Shown here in pieces: positions 10,438 to 21,582 of a DNA stretch of 64,000 nt. The notes beneath the pieces were generated by a model. That model had not been told where the DNA came from and made no database searches. It saw only the letters and a program-made list of their open reading frames with translations. Every line of letters starts with the position of its first letter. Position 1 is the first letter of the stretch. The position numbers were made by a program, and so were the translations under genes. Where the stretch lies: NCBI GenBank assembly GCA_015146655.1, contig VKHL01000011.1, positions 5,819 through 69,818 of the forward strand, in the 5' to 3' direction. Source of the stretch: Ochromonas danica. Lineage: Eukaryota; Sar; Chrysophyceae; Chromulinales; Chromulinaceae.

Positions 10438-11413
10438 ATGTCTACAGCAAGTATGTCCATCAGCATGTTTGCTAATGCTCTGGGAAAAGAGCTTGGTTCT
10501 GAAAGCTATGTACGGTTCTTAGCTTCTGAAGGTGCTCTCATGGTAGTCACCTTGACGACACGAGAGCCCCTGCTATCTATCTGCTTGAAAGATGCAGTCC
10601 ATCATACGTGTAGTATATGGAAGACATCTCTCAGTGATGATAACATGACGAAACACGTAAGTTCCATCCCCATACCACCATTTCGTCCTGTAAGGAACAG
10701 ACTCTTACCTCTACTGCTTTCCTTCATATAGATGGAAGATGATGTGGGCATTTATGATGAACTATCTTCCTTTGCCAAGTACTTCAGTACTGCTTTGGTG
10801 GCAGGTGTCAGCATTGCTCGGTTGAAGGACTATTTCCCATTAAAATTGGATTCTGATCAACTACAATTGAAGTTACTCTATAGCATTGGCTCAGCTGCTG
10901 CTCGGTTAGAAGGTCATCTCAAACTGACTTTAGTGCAAGGAAATTTGGATGACGTGATCTTTGATATGATGGCTGCCTCGGCAAAGGTTTCCCTGGGCAA
11001 GCAATTCTCCGCAGTTGGACAGACATCGTCTGCTGCGTTCCCTTCTTCCCCTGCCAACGATTTTGCTTCATCTTCACAAGCAACACAAGGTCATGATCAT
11101 AGCGATATCCAAGAACCGGCCACTCCAATAGTAGCAGAAGAAGCACCTGTTCGAGCCAAAAAGCGAAAAGCTGTTGGAGTCTCCCTATTTGCAAAAAAGG
11201 TGAGATAACAAGCAATCTTTCATATTGTTGGAGCTTGAATAGGTGGTGATGATGAACAAGTTTTTAGTATACGCTCTGAATACGTGCTCAGCTTGCTGTC
11301 ACAACATTGACGAAACTAACTTGCCCTCTCTGAGCCTATGAAAAAGCTCATGTGTATCACCATGACTTTTATTTATTTGTTGCTAACTTCTGTTTCTGAT
11401 TTTCTAGAGATAG
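10438..11413 (+). CDS. XRCC4/XLF/PAXX-like candidate NHEJ accessory factor
   Basis: Exons 10438-10656, 10732-11199 and 11408-11413 give 230 residues. If the last intron is retained the protein instead ends KKVR. The N-terminal half alternates short strands and helices (FLASEGALMVVTLTTREPLL, then ICLKDAVHHTCSIWKTSL), as in the XLF/PAXX head. A predicted helix follows around 135-160, and a low-complexity linker. The extreme C-terminus, KKRKAVGVSLFAKKR, resembles the Ku-binding motif that ends XLF and PAXX: a basic cluster followed by GxSLF or GLF-type residues. That motif is the main argument. Sequence similarity in this family is always weak, so the call is tentative. The gene is head to head with the nuclease-like gene, 265 bp apart. 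Confidence 0.5.
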
Positions 11414-11973
11414 GTCGTTCTAATAGCTTCCTGTGCGGTGAAAAAGTCTGATAGATCGGGAAGAAATCAAGATATGAGAACTTCTGCACCCTAATCCTTG
11501 AGCCTTCGACAAGTTGTGTTTTCTTATTTCAATGCATATAGACTTCATTGAGATCCTGCTGGTGAATGCCTTCTACCCTTCTCGCCCTCGAGATGTTCTC
11601 GTTCCTCAGTAGCCAGCATCTGATTGTTGAGGTGCAATAGGCGCCGCATATCTTAGGTTGAGGCGAAGGAATAGGTGATCTATGATTATTCTATGTGGAT
11701 CGAGCAGGATAATGATGGCAAAGAAAGTCAAAGTGGAAGTGAAAACAGGTTTTTCTAGCACCTTTCTGCTGTGACTGGTGAAAACATGAACTCTTTTGGA
11801 AGATAACAACTAAGACACATTTTGATGATGTAACAATTTTTAATATCCATGTCATCAAGATATCTAATTTATATCTGAACTCATCGTTTAAGAAATATCT
11901 TGTGCTATTCTTTTAAGCACACAACGCATAATATAACTCACCAAAGACAATAATAGAAAATGATTGCTTTGGT
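11414..11973. other. Convergent intergenic region, nothing recognised
   Basis: About 560 bp between the 3' ends of convergent genes. A 67-codon minus-strand frame shows no domain features. No RNA gene or repeat was recognised. Confidence 0.5.
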
Positions 11974-12888
11974 TTAGTCTATCAGCTCAATTACCGCAAC
12001 TCCCTGAGGCTTGTAAGGATAGTTCTTGCCAGAATAGGTATTCTCATGGGCTACCACACCCAACTTATTGGTTAAGATATCATAGATGGTCTTGACATCC
12101 AGTGGGTGGGCATGAATGCAACCAGAAGAATTGGGCATGTCCTTATCTGGTGACCATGTCACTTCGCTCGTAGTCCAATTGCCTGTATGAATGAGAATGC
12201 CATCACGAATATTAGGCAACAACGTTTTGGCATTTCCATCAAGACCCCGCACAACACGATTCACAGGCCAAGGACCATAAAGTTGAGGATCGGGTTCAGG
12301 AGTGTTGAGATCTATTTCCACCAATCCTGTCACCGTGTTTCCACTAGGAGACCACTCAGTGAGTCCAACATCTCCATCCCCATAGTCTGGCCAAGAATCG
12401 GTGGTACCATCACCACGGTGGCCATGGGTACGCACGCGGAAACGCAACAAAATCTGATTGTCCGCATCAAACAAAGTCGCAACGGTTTCCACACTACGAT
12501 TAGAATGAACAGGGATATGGACTTTGTAAAGGTATCCCATGCTACTAGCAGTAAATCCATTATCTTTATACCCATCAGCAGAGTGAAGTTGTAGTAACAA
12601 GTTGGCTGTGACCTCATCTAACACACCATTGACATTTAAATTATGCGCCTTCTGAAATGATGAGGTAGCAGCTGCAGAGTCTTGTCCATAGATGCCATCC
12701 ACAACAAGGGATTGATTGACAGCACTGTCACGCAAGAGAAGGGTTTGAGCAATGGTAACATCACTTCCACTTTCATATGGGTTGGCTAATTGAAGAGGAC
12801 GGGTAAATGGTGCAGGCATATTAGCCTTGACCACGACAGTTAAAATAGTAGTAAGAATAAAAATGGATAAAAATACGACCGCTGCCAT
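11974..12888 (-). CDS. Secreted L,D-transpeptidase (YkuD)-like protein with peptidoglycan-binding domain
   Basis: The single exon encodes 304 residues. An N-terminal hydrophobic stretch (residues 3-22) is a likely signal peptide. Residues about 40-102 match a PG_binding_1 domain (VDGIYGQDSAAATSSFQKAH, then VNGVLDEVTANLLL). The C-terminal domain has the YkuD signature: ILIHTGNW, then NSSGCIHAHP, the H...S-x-G-C-x-H motif with the catalytic cysteine intact. Bacterial members cross-link or remodel peptidoglycan. In a eukaryote the likely origin is lateral transfer, and a role on bacterial prey or environmental peptidoglycan, or in the periplastidial space, is only inference. No intron is present. 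It is head to head with the EF-hand gene, 200 bp apart. Confidence 0.88.
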   Translation of the reverse strand: MAAVVFLSIFILTTILTVVVKANMPAPFTRPLQLANPYESGSDVTIAQTLLLRDSAVNQSLVVDGIYGQDSAAATSSFQKAHNLNVNGVLDEVTANLLLQLHSADGYKDNGFTASSMGYLYKVHIPVHSNRSVETVATLFDADNQILLRFRVRTHGHRGDGTTDSWPDYGDGDVGLTEWSPSGNTVTGLVEIDLNTPEPDPQLYGPWPVNRVVRGLDGNAKTLLPNIRDGILIHTGNWTTSEVTWSPDKDMPNSSGCIHAHPLDVKTIYDILTNKLGVVAHENTYSGKNYPYKPQGVAVIELID

Positions 12889-13088
12889 GACGTTAAAATT
12901 AAAATCGTTCTGTCAGATCGCTCTGGTTATCGATGAGTCTGCTGCTGCTTTCTTGGTTCTCTCTGCTGCTAACTTCACTAATGATTTTCGTTATTGGACG
13001 AGGATTTTCATACCAACCATTAGTCTGCTAGTCTAGTATTTCCATTTCATTCTTTTCCCTTTCTCTCTTTTAGTTCCTTTGATTAAGT

Positions 13089-13730
13089 ATGTCCTATTTG
13101 ATGTTCTGTTTCTATTTCGTGGTCTTTCATTTTCTAGTCTGGTCGAGTGTCTCTCTCTATTTGAATAATGGAGGGGAAAGTGTCTTGGCCTTGGACCACG
13201 TCGACGACTTCCACACTCTGCCACTGACATACGAGGTTTACCAGCAGTGGCCTTCTCTCTCGACCCTACAGAAACTTCCTTTCCTTATTGATGGCTTCTA
13301 TATCCGCGGTATTCGAAGAGAATTCCTAGCTATGGCATCTCCCTCCTCCTCTTGCTCATCGTCTTCTTCTTCATCTTCCAATGAGGAAGTAGCTAAAACA
13401 ACAATACACCAGATAAAAGGAGGAGCTGTAGGAGACACTGATTCAACTAGGTGGGTCATCCAGTATGATACCCTCGTCGACAGGTTGGCGGAATTCCAAG
13501 GTGAAGCTGCTGTGAAGAGATTCTTTGTGGATTGCGATACCAATGACGATGAAGTGCTGGGGTGGGAGGAATTTCTGGTCTGCAGAGGAAGCTACGATGC
13601 TCAAATCAATCCCGTAGACTTAAGTGAGTATGACTACTTGGAGAATATCATTATAAGTGACTTTTATGATAGACTTAAAGATCCTCATGATCCTCTTGCT
13701 CTGGATCTTCTGCAACAGGGACTACTCTGA
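13089..13730 (+). CDS. Small secretory EF-hand protein
   Basis: The single exon encodes 213 residues. Residues 1-24 form a hydrophobic signal peptide. A Ser run lies near 80-95. One clear EF-hand loop is present: DTNDDEVLGWEEF, with D1, N3, D5, L8 and E12 in canonical positions, around residue 154. A partner hand may lie upstream but is not clear. Calcium sensing in the ER or secretory lumen is plausible. No closer family is recognised. The start codon directly precedes the signal peptide. Confidence 0.72.
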   Translation: MSYLMFCFYFVVFHFLVWSSVSLYLNNGGESVLALDHVDDFHTLPLTYEVYQQWPSLSTLQKLPFLIDGFYIRGIRREFLAMASPSSSCSSSSSSSSNEEVAKTTIHQIKGGAVGDTDSTRWVIQYDTLVDRLAEFQGEAAVKRFFVDCDTNDDEVLGWEEFLVCRGSYDAQINPVDLSEYDYLENIIISDFYDRLKDPHDPLALDLLQQGLL

Positions 13731-13876
13731 CTCGCCCCCCACTTCATTACTATCAAACACTAATACTGTTCTCATTGTGTAGATACTGCTAACTATCCTT
13801 CTCTTTCTTTATGAGATATAAGACAATTGACAACAATTACATTACTTAACGGATGATAATATTGAAATGATGTTCT

Positions 13877-14862
13877 TCAAGCACTACTTATGGAAGTGAT
13901 TGTTTCATTCTTGCGCATACGAGCAGCTCCGGCACAATCAGAATAACAGCCTTCTTTTAGAGAGGGATCTTCCTTTCGATCTGGTGGAGACACACCAAAG
14001 AAAATCTCACAACTTTTGTCTTCAAAATTCGGTTTCATATAGACAGGTAAGCCCATTTCTTGGCGGAAATAGTCCTCTGTTGGGATTTTGCAGAGATAAA
14101 GACAAGCACCTTTGCACTGAGCGCGATCCAGATAGCGACATTTTTCGATCGCTACTCCACTGTGCCATTGTTGTTGTTGATGCTGATCCTCTTCTCCAAT
14201 CGAAACTTTCACCCAAGAACGCTTGGTCGGACCAATTAACCACGTCAGAAATCCCATTCGAATAAAGACACTGCTGAGCTCACACATTAGCTTCTTGTTA
14301 ACATTAACCAGAAAGCGAAAGAAAGCAACAATAGGCTTCGGTAGCATAGTGCGCAACATGGTGACAACACGGTCCGATACGTCTGTGTTGATGGTAGAGG
14401 ACGAGTGCAGCACCTCCTGATTAACACATCATTATCAGTCATCAACTACATCTTCCCATTCACGTTGAACAAATGAATATTGAATACCTTAGTGATGGCG
14501 ACAAAGTCATCAAAGCTCCCTCTTTGACGAAGTTTCCACTTCCGTTGGCCTCTCTCAGGTAAAAGAGTCAAAACAGCAGATGATAGCTTGCGAATAACAA
14601 AGCGTTCAATGAAATTGTCCTTTCGACTATCACTAACAATTGGATTGCTCTTGCCAGGGATGGTGGTGATAGAAGGTGGGAGGGTGGAAGGAGAAGATTC
14701 TGGAGGGAGAGAGAGCAGAGCAGAAGAAGAAGGAGAAGAACTGGCAGATCTTGCTGGACTATTAGGAAGATAAATAAAAGAATGAATAGAAAACATAGGA
14801 TTACCAACAAGAAATATCAGCATCAAGAATGTCCATGATAGGAAAGAAGTGTTAATACTCAT
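13877..14862 (-). CDS. DWARF27-like (DUF4033) carotenoid isomerase, plastid-targeted
   Basis: Exons 14488-14862 and 13877-14416 give 304 residues. The 71-bp intron (GTATTC donor, ATCAG acceptor) keeps the frame. The first ATG is at 14862. Residues 5-30 are a signal peptide, followed by SIHS/FIYLPNSPARS, an aromatic residue at the probable +1 and a Ser/Pro-rich stretch, as in bipartite plastid leaders of complex red plastids. The C-terminal half carries the DUF4033 core: CRYLDRAQCKGACLYLCKIP, LPVYMKPNFEDKSCEIFFG and a last Cys pair (CYSDC). D27 isomerises all-trans-beta-carotene at C9 in plants; algal paralogues differ in substrate, so the exact reaction is open. It is divergent from CtpA. Confidence 0.87.
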
Positions 14863-15077
14863 CGTATTGTTCAACTAGTTCTCTTCTTCTTCTTCTTCTT
14901 CTTCTTCTTCATCATAACTGTTGGTTTCCCCAAACAACAGAAGAAAACGAAAACCGGAAAAGTTCCCCGTGCCGTTGAACGCGTTTCGTGAAGTTAAAGT
15001 GTTTGGAGTTTGGGAGTTTGGGAGTTTGGAGATCGCTGCGCGAGATAATGTAATAATCGAAGTGGTGTGATGATGTC
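14863..15077. promoter_or_regulatory. Shared upstream region of two plastid-protein genes
   Basis: About 215 bp separate the D27-like and CtpA start codons. It contains a (CTT)n run near 14881-14910 and short repeats of GGGAGTTT near 15007-15030. Both divergent promoters must lie here; no specific factor site is claimed. Confidence 0.5.
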
Positions 15078-17498
15078 ATGATTCACGTTCTGTATCATCC
15101 TGTCTTATCATTTCTATATTCTATTGATGACAGCATGAAGAAGTGGGTTTTGATAGTATTGATTCTATTTCTTTTATACTTAGATCTTGAAAATGCTTGG
15201 AAAGTACAACAACGTCTTTATTCATCTTCATCTTCTTCCTCTTTGTCCACAACACGTTTTCCATTCTTCTTATCTTCTGCTGACACCATCACCAGACTGT
15301 ATGCTAATAACAAAGACAACCTTCCTAATCAACAAGATGGCAACAAACAGAAGTTTAAGTTAAGCATACCCCAATTCAATATTTCCTGGTCTAATGTCAT
15401 GGCAGGATTTGCTGCAGGATTAACAATAGCTTGCACAGTTCCTTTCTATGTTGAACATACCCTAACACAGAATAATAATAATTACCCAGAAGAGAGAATT
15501 TTACAACCTGTAGTTCTCTTTGAAGATATCTTACAAGATCTGGATGAAAACTATGTGGATAAGGTAGATACCATCGAATTGTTTAAAACTGCTATGAAAG
15601 CGATGTTAGCTTCATTAGATCCTTATACGGAATTTCAAGATTTACAAGCTGCACAATCAATGCAAGAAAGTGTTCAAGGTAAATATGCTGGTGTTGGGAT
15701 GATTATTGGCAGTCAAGAAGGAGGTAAAGGAGTGAAGGTAGTGGATACCTTTGAAGGATATTCCTATAATGCTGGTTTACGACCTGGTGATAGACTCTTG
15801 TCAGTAGATGGACAAGAAGTTGGTCAACTATCTGTAGATAAGGTGAGAGATCTCTTACGAGGCTCTCCTGCAAGTGTAGCTGAGATACGATTCCTTCGAC
15901 CTGGTGAGGGAGAGAAGACGATACAAGTACGACGTTCTCTTGTGCGAGTTTCTGATATTCGCTGTGCGACCTTGCTGGGTGCGCCAGAGTCAGCGATTGG
16001 TTATATAAGTCTCTCTGGTTTTAATGCAGGGTCAGCTGAAGACTTCCGTGAAGCATTGACCATGTTACGCTATAGTACTGCGGGCGATCTCAAAGGGTTA
16101 GTGGTTGATCTGCGAGGAAATAGTGGTGGCTTGTTAGATCAGGCAGTGTCTATAGCTTCCTACCTCGTTCCTCAAGGCAGTGAGATTGTTACCTCCCGTA
16201 GTAAAGATGGAGTGGAGGAAGTGTATCGATCTATTTCTGCTCCTCTTCTTAATGGTGTGCCACTTGCTCTCTTGGTCAACCAGAACACAGCAAGTGCTGC
16301 AGAGATCTTAGCAGGAGCCGTACAGGATTTGGATGCAGGTGTGGTGCTTGGCACCACAAGTACCTTTGGCAAAGGACTTGTCCAGAAAATCGTTCCACTA
16401 CCCTATGATAGTGCACTCAAGTACACTATTGCGCGTTATTACACACCTTCTGGACGATGCATTCAGAAGATAGATTATAATGGTGGGCGATTGAACAGAG
16501 CTAACAGCGATGCTCAGATTGTTCCAGAACAACAACGACAAACGTTTTACACTCTACGTCTTCACAGGCCTGTTAGAGATGGAGGGGGTATCGAGCCTGA
16601 CCTGCCTGTGGATCCTTTGCCAGATGGTGGCATAGCATGGCGGGAACTCGTTTTAAACTCTGGCCTGTTAGCTGATTTCTCAGAGGAATTTTTGGCGAAT
16701 ATACAGCCTAATCTTCGCTCCCAACTTCGTGAGGCTGCAGGTAGAGAGCGCCTGGCCCGTAATCATGATGTTCGATATCGCAATGCCTATTGGGGAAAGA
16801 CTCTGGGTCAAGCTTACGTTCAAAATCATGATATCCGTTCTGAGAATGAAAGAATGAAAGACCCTGAACTTCGTAGAGCCTATTCGATAGAGTCTTTTCC
16901 TCTTTCCACCACCATGACAAGTTCTGAAGAGGCTATAGACTTACGTAGTGCTTCTTTCGATGCTCAGCAGCACGTTGATCTGAATCCTGAGTGGACAACA
17001 TTCCTCACTCAGAAACCTCTTGGCGAACCCGTTGGTCTTGCCAGTCAAGTGAGTGAGCAGTTCTTTTGGGGGCGTAACTCTGCTCGTGCTCGCAAGGAAT
17101 TGTTTCCTGAATTCTTACAGTTCTTACAAGCCCGTATCAAGAGTGGCAATGTTGACCTCCTCTCGTTATCTTCCTATCGTGCTTTAGATGATCTACAAAA
17201 GACACTTGAAAAAGAAAATAATCATGACTACACTTTACTTATTCAACAGCTTGATCGCGATAAAGCTGCTCTTGTGCAGGATCTGATCGCTGATATATCA
17301 TACCATCGGAAGGTGGTAGAAGCAGATTTGGAATTGGCTGTGTTGTCAAAAGAGCTGCCTGATCGCTTGCTTATCTACCGATCAGTTATCGCAGATCCTC
17401 AAATTAACACAGCTGCGCAGCTTTTGCGAGGAGAAAGTGTCAAGTCCAGTTCTGAAAAGCCAGTGACTTATTTTGATTTTCTCAGCGGCAATGAGTAG
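15078..17498 (+). CDS. ctpA: C-terminal processing peptidase (CtpA/S41), plastid-type, with C-terminal extension
   Basis: The single exon encodes up to 806 residues. The second Met (15135) may be the true start, because it opens a signal peptide ending LENA/WKVQ, an aromatic residue at the probable +1. A hydrophobic stretch near 105-122 could be a thylakoid-transfer or membrane segment. A PDZ domain follows (about 205-285; YNAGLRPGDRLLSVDG). The S41 core has RGNSGGLLDQA, NTASAAEILAGA with nucleophile Ser406, and FGKGLVQ with base Lys432, the expected spacing. Plant and algal CtpA matures the D1 protein of photosystem II in the lumen. The last 250 or so residues have no recognised domain and make the protein longer than plant CtpA (about 500). 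It may be one of several paralogues. Confidence 0.9.
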   Translation: MIHVLYHPVLSFLYSIDDSMKKWVLIVLILFLLYLDLENAWKVQQRLYSSSSSSSLSTTRFPFFLSSADTITRLYANNKDNLPNQQDGNKQKFKLSIPQFNISWSNVMAGFAAGLTIACTVPFYVEHTLTQNNNNYPEERILQPVVLFEDILQDLDENYVDKVDTIELFKTAMKAMLASLDPYTEFQDLQAAQSMQESVQGKYAGVGMIIGSQEGGKGVKVVDTFEGYSYNAGLRPGDRLLSVDGQEVGQLSVDKVRDLLRGSPASVAEIRFLRPGEGEKTIQVRRSLVRVSDIRCATLLGAPESAIGYISLSGFNAGSAEDFREALTMLRYSTAGDLKGLVVDLRGNSGGLLDQAVSIASYLVPQGSEIVTSRSKDGVEEVYRSISAPLLNGVPLALLVNQNTASAAEILAGAVQDLDAGVVLGTTSTFGKGLVQKIVPLPYDSALKYTIARYYTPSGRCIQKIDYNGGRLNRANSDAQIVPEQQRQTFYTLRLHRPVRDGGGIEPDLPVDPLPDGGIAWRELVLNSGLLADFSEEFLANIQPNLRSQLREAAGRERLARNHDVRYRNAYWGKTLGQAYVQNHDIRSENERMKDPELRRAYSIESFPLSTTMTSSEEAIDLRSASFDAQQHVDLNPEWTTFLTQKPLGEPVGLASQVSEQFFWGRNSARARKELFPEFLQFLQARIKSGNVDLLSLSSYRALDDLQKTLEKENNHDYTLLIQQLDRDKAALVQDLIADISYHRKVVEADLELAVLSKELPDRLLIYRSVIADPQINTAAQLLRGESVKSSSEKPVTYFDFLSGNE

Positions 17499-18128
17499 AC
17501 CATACCATTGCTTATTTGTTGCATTCACACCATAACTGTTAATTGAATCTCTGCATGAGTAAATCTTAAAAGAAAGGAAAGTTGATTGCCACACTTGCAT
17601 CCTTATCTCCTCTGGAGAAGTGGAACTATCGGACTACGAATATAACAAATTTGATCATTTAGTGTTTGAAAGAAAAAGTTTTGTTTACGAGCCAATAAAG
17701 TCAAAAGTTAACTTTCAAAAACAAGCAGCTGCGACAACGTCTACACTACATGGTCTAGTGCAAAAACAATCAATACAAACAAAAGAAGAAGGACGACGAT
17801 TTCAACCAACACATATCACAAGCTTTATCCACTGAAAAATGTGTAGCTAATGTGTAGGGCACAACAAAATTTGATTGGGTCGACCGCTTATGGAGGGAAC
17901 CATGGAATTGGCATATATACACACACATAAAGAAGTGACGGCACAACACACGCGTTGATGGACAAGCGAACTCTTGTCACAGATTAACAAAAAACACAGG
18001 TAGGTGACCTACTGAGCTAAATGCCTTCCAACATGCCAACCTGATGCATAATCGAAGAGTATTGACATGTTGTATTCATGATAATTACCCGAAATGATCT
18101 TTTTTATAAATATTGGAACAAGTTTTGT
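17499..18128. other. Gene-poor stretch
   Basis: No supported gene. A 72-codon plus frame ending at 17835 has no family features. At 17927-17941 there is a 15-mer, ATAAAGAAGTGACGG, identical to part of the 278-bp tandem unit at the window start. Confidence 0.45.
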
Positions 18129-18500
18129 TTATTTACTATTCACTTTCCTTTTAGTGCTGTTATTGTTATAGGTTTCCTCTATACTGTCCTCATTCTGTGA
18201 TGTTGAGAAGTCTAATGATATGGAATTTAAGGAAATATTGATAGCATGTTCAATCAGATCGACTGAACCAGAGTAGCCATCCTCTTCGAGTTCATCATAA
18301 CAGAAGGAATAATCTGAATCTTCATCTCCACAACTACTCTCATTAGAAGAGTCATAGGAAGTGAAGGATTGATTGGAATCATTGTCTAAGCTTAATAAAT
18401 CAGTCGATCTCTTGCTTCTCTTCAGAGAGGATGAGTCATCCTCATCCAACATTCTCTCTCGCTTTCTATTCACTGACGTATATTCTACCATAGAGCACAT
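18129..18500 (-). CDS. Hypothetical acidic, Ser-rich small protein
   Basis: Encodes 123 residues. The N-terminus has basic clusters (NRKRERM and KRSKRS) that could be a nuclear localisation signal. The middle is strongly Ser/Asp/Glu rich, and the end is basic again. No domain is recognised. It is listed because the composition is protein-like and distinct from noncoding frames nearby, but no splice or homology evidence supports it. Confidence 0.35.
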   Translation of the reverse strand: MCSMVEYTSVNRKRERMLDEDDSSSLKRSKRSTDLLSLDNDSNQSFTSYDSSNESSCGDEDSDYSFCYDELEEDGYSGSVDLIEHAINISLNSISLDFSTSQNEDSIEETYNNNSTKRKVNSK

Positions 18501-20756
18501 TTCGTTCTTGCTTTTGTTTCGTTTTCTAATTTGTCTTCTTCAATCAGATTGGTGATATTAATAATATAATTCTGACTTGGGATGAGGATGGTAGTTGATC
18601 TGAGTGGTTGAAGAATTCATCCAATACTGAGTGGGTCATGTCAGCCAAGGTTCATCAGAACATGTCCTTCTTGTCAGAACGTCTTCTGATGGAATTTGCA
18701 CTGGGCGGGGCAGTGAGTGGGAGGGGAGTTGGTGGCTTCCTTCAACACCCGGCCTGCTCCTGTGCCAGCGCTACTGCAACATGGAGGGGTGGTGAGTGCA
18801 CTCAGAACATCAACTTAACACACGAAAATCCGAAAAGACAGGAGGAAGGTGGTGTGTTTGAATGGTGTGGAATGACAAAGAAGATGGAGTGGGAAGAGGG
18901 AGGGAAAGGGAAAGAAGGAATTGAGTGTGAAACACTAGAGAGAAAACAATGCAGTGCTTGTTGCAAATATTCGATGAATGAGAAAGAATGAGGAGGAGCA
19001 ACAATGAAGTTCACTCCAAGTGGTGGATAATCTGATGGGAATGCAATGGTGATTGTCATGCATTGACAGGTACGTCGTGATGGACTAGAGTCAAGTTCAT
19101 GCATGGACCAATCATCAGTGTACTGTACGTCATATACAGTAAATTGACGATCATACAAATCCCACAAATAATTGTTGCAAGAATCATGGGATAGACGAGC
19201 AATTGATTAACCGTTGAGCAAATCTGAAGTCAATCTTTTGCAAATTATATTTCACGACAAGATGAGATGAAACTCTTTCATTCAAAAGACAACAGAGTAT
19301 TGCCACCTGAGGTAGCTGCAGCAATCCCCTCCCTCCTCTTGGCTGTGCGATAAGTCGACTCTATTCCACATCAAGAGTTCAAGGATTGACTCTATGACTG
19401 ATGGACAACTCTCCAATGTGATGACACCTCCATATTCTATCTCTACGGTGAAGCGGAGGATAGGCAAATATATGCTGCACAGATTATGTGTTATTGGCTG
19501 CACCGAACGAGACGGGATGGATGAATCACAAGATAGGGTTATCCTGACTGAGGATCAGTCGAATGATTGCAGGTGTTGGAACATCCTCCTGTGTATCAAT
19601 TTGATAGAACTATCAGCCGATTGTAGAACACTCTCACAAGTTCGAGAACAAGTGCATGAAATGAGCAAACGACAAACAAACAGGAAGAGGAAGGCAAAGT
19701 CCTTATTTCATGCATAGAAGAGAGGATCGGCAAGAAGTTCTAGTGATGAGGAGATCTTCTATGCTTCTCTTTGCTTTATGTCGAAACATAAATCTCCTTT
19801 ATGTTTATGTCGATGGAGAGAGGGTGCAACGTGTGTGCTGTCTTCACTTCTGAAGAGCACTAACCCTCGCATCCTTCGGACCTGTTGAAGAGGAGGGTCA
19901 GTTGTGTTGTTGTCGGCTGATTGATACGAATCCTGACGTACATCTATCATTGAATATGCTGAGTATGTGAATGGGGAACTCTTTGTTTCTCTCATTCAGT
20001 GTGTGATTATGTACAATAACAATCTTGTTGTGTTGTAACTCTCTTAACTACTGGAGATCATCTTTATACTGTAGCTCCACTGCCTTAGTAGCTATTACAG
20101 GTGGAGGATCAACTTCACATTTCAACAGGACCAACAAATGGAAGAAACAATACGTGATACGAAAGAAGTTTCGACAACTCAACATTTAGGTCATGATTAA
20201 CAGACCATATCTTGTCGCGAGGAAAGCTGGAAAAGGTAATATGGAAGCCAAAGAAATAACGCTATAGACCAGGTGTTCAATATACGAACATTTCGTTCTG
20301 TCTAATGGTCTGTCTTCTGTTGGGTTAATCTCTCATTTTCAATACCAATAGTGTTATCAGTAGAAGACTCAGCAACTACCACATCAGATTTCACTCCCTT
20401 AGCAGTCATAGCATCATCATCACTTTGACTACTTGATCCTTGTTCATGGTGAGATGGAAATAACAGGACAGGAGCTAGACCAATACTTTGGCCAGGCGCA
20501 TGCACTACAATCCATTCGCTTTAGTTCCCACTACAATCCACACTAGTTCCCATAGCCTTTACACTACAAATCCCAATGCTTGTGTGCGACTTCTGAGCCC
20601 AGTGCCCTTCATGAACTAAGTGAGGTCAACCCAGTGCAGTGCCAGAGCGCAAGAATCGACAGAGAAGTTGTTGTTGTGGCGAGCGGTGCTTAACATTACT
20701 CCGAAAGGCCCAGTTCTTTCGAGAAGATGCTGGAAAAGGGAAAGGTAATCTACAGT
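18501..20756. other. Large unresolved stretch with several competing small frames
   Basis: No gene can be fixed in about 2.2 kb. Candidate coding pieces are a minus frame around 19030-19190 (containing MTITIAFPSDYPPLG, faintly reminiscent of an RWD-type strand) and a minus frame at 19310-19460 (RFTVEIEYGGVITLES). The latter is opposed by a 107-codon plus frame at 19394-19717 with a basic end. Two further short minus frames lie at 19759-19995 and 20302-20505. Consistent splice links among them were not found. A G-rich block lies near 18705-18800. Confidence 0.35.

Positions 20757-21582
<826 letters not shown>

Noticed and set aside
17620-17835. 71-codon plus ORF after CtpA
   Set aside because: No motif, no splice signals consistent with a CtpA extension, and composition like noncoding flank.
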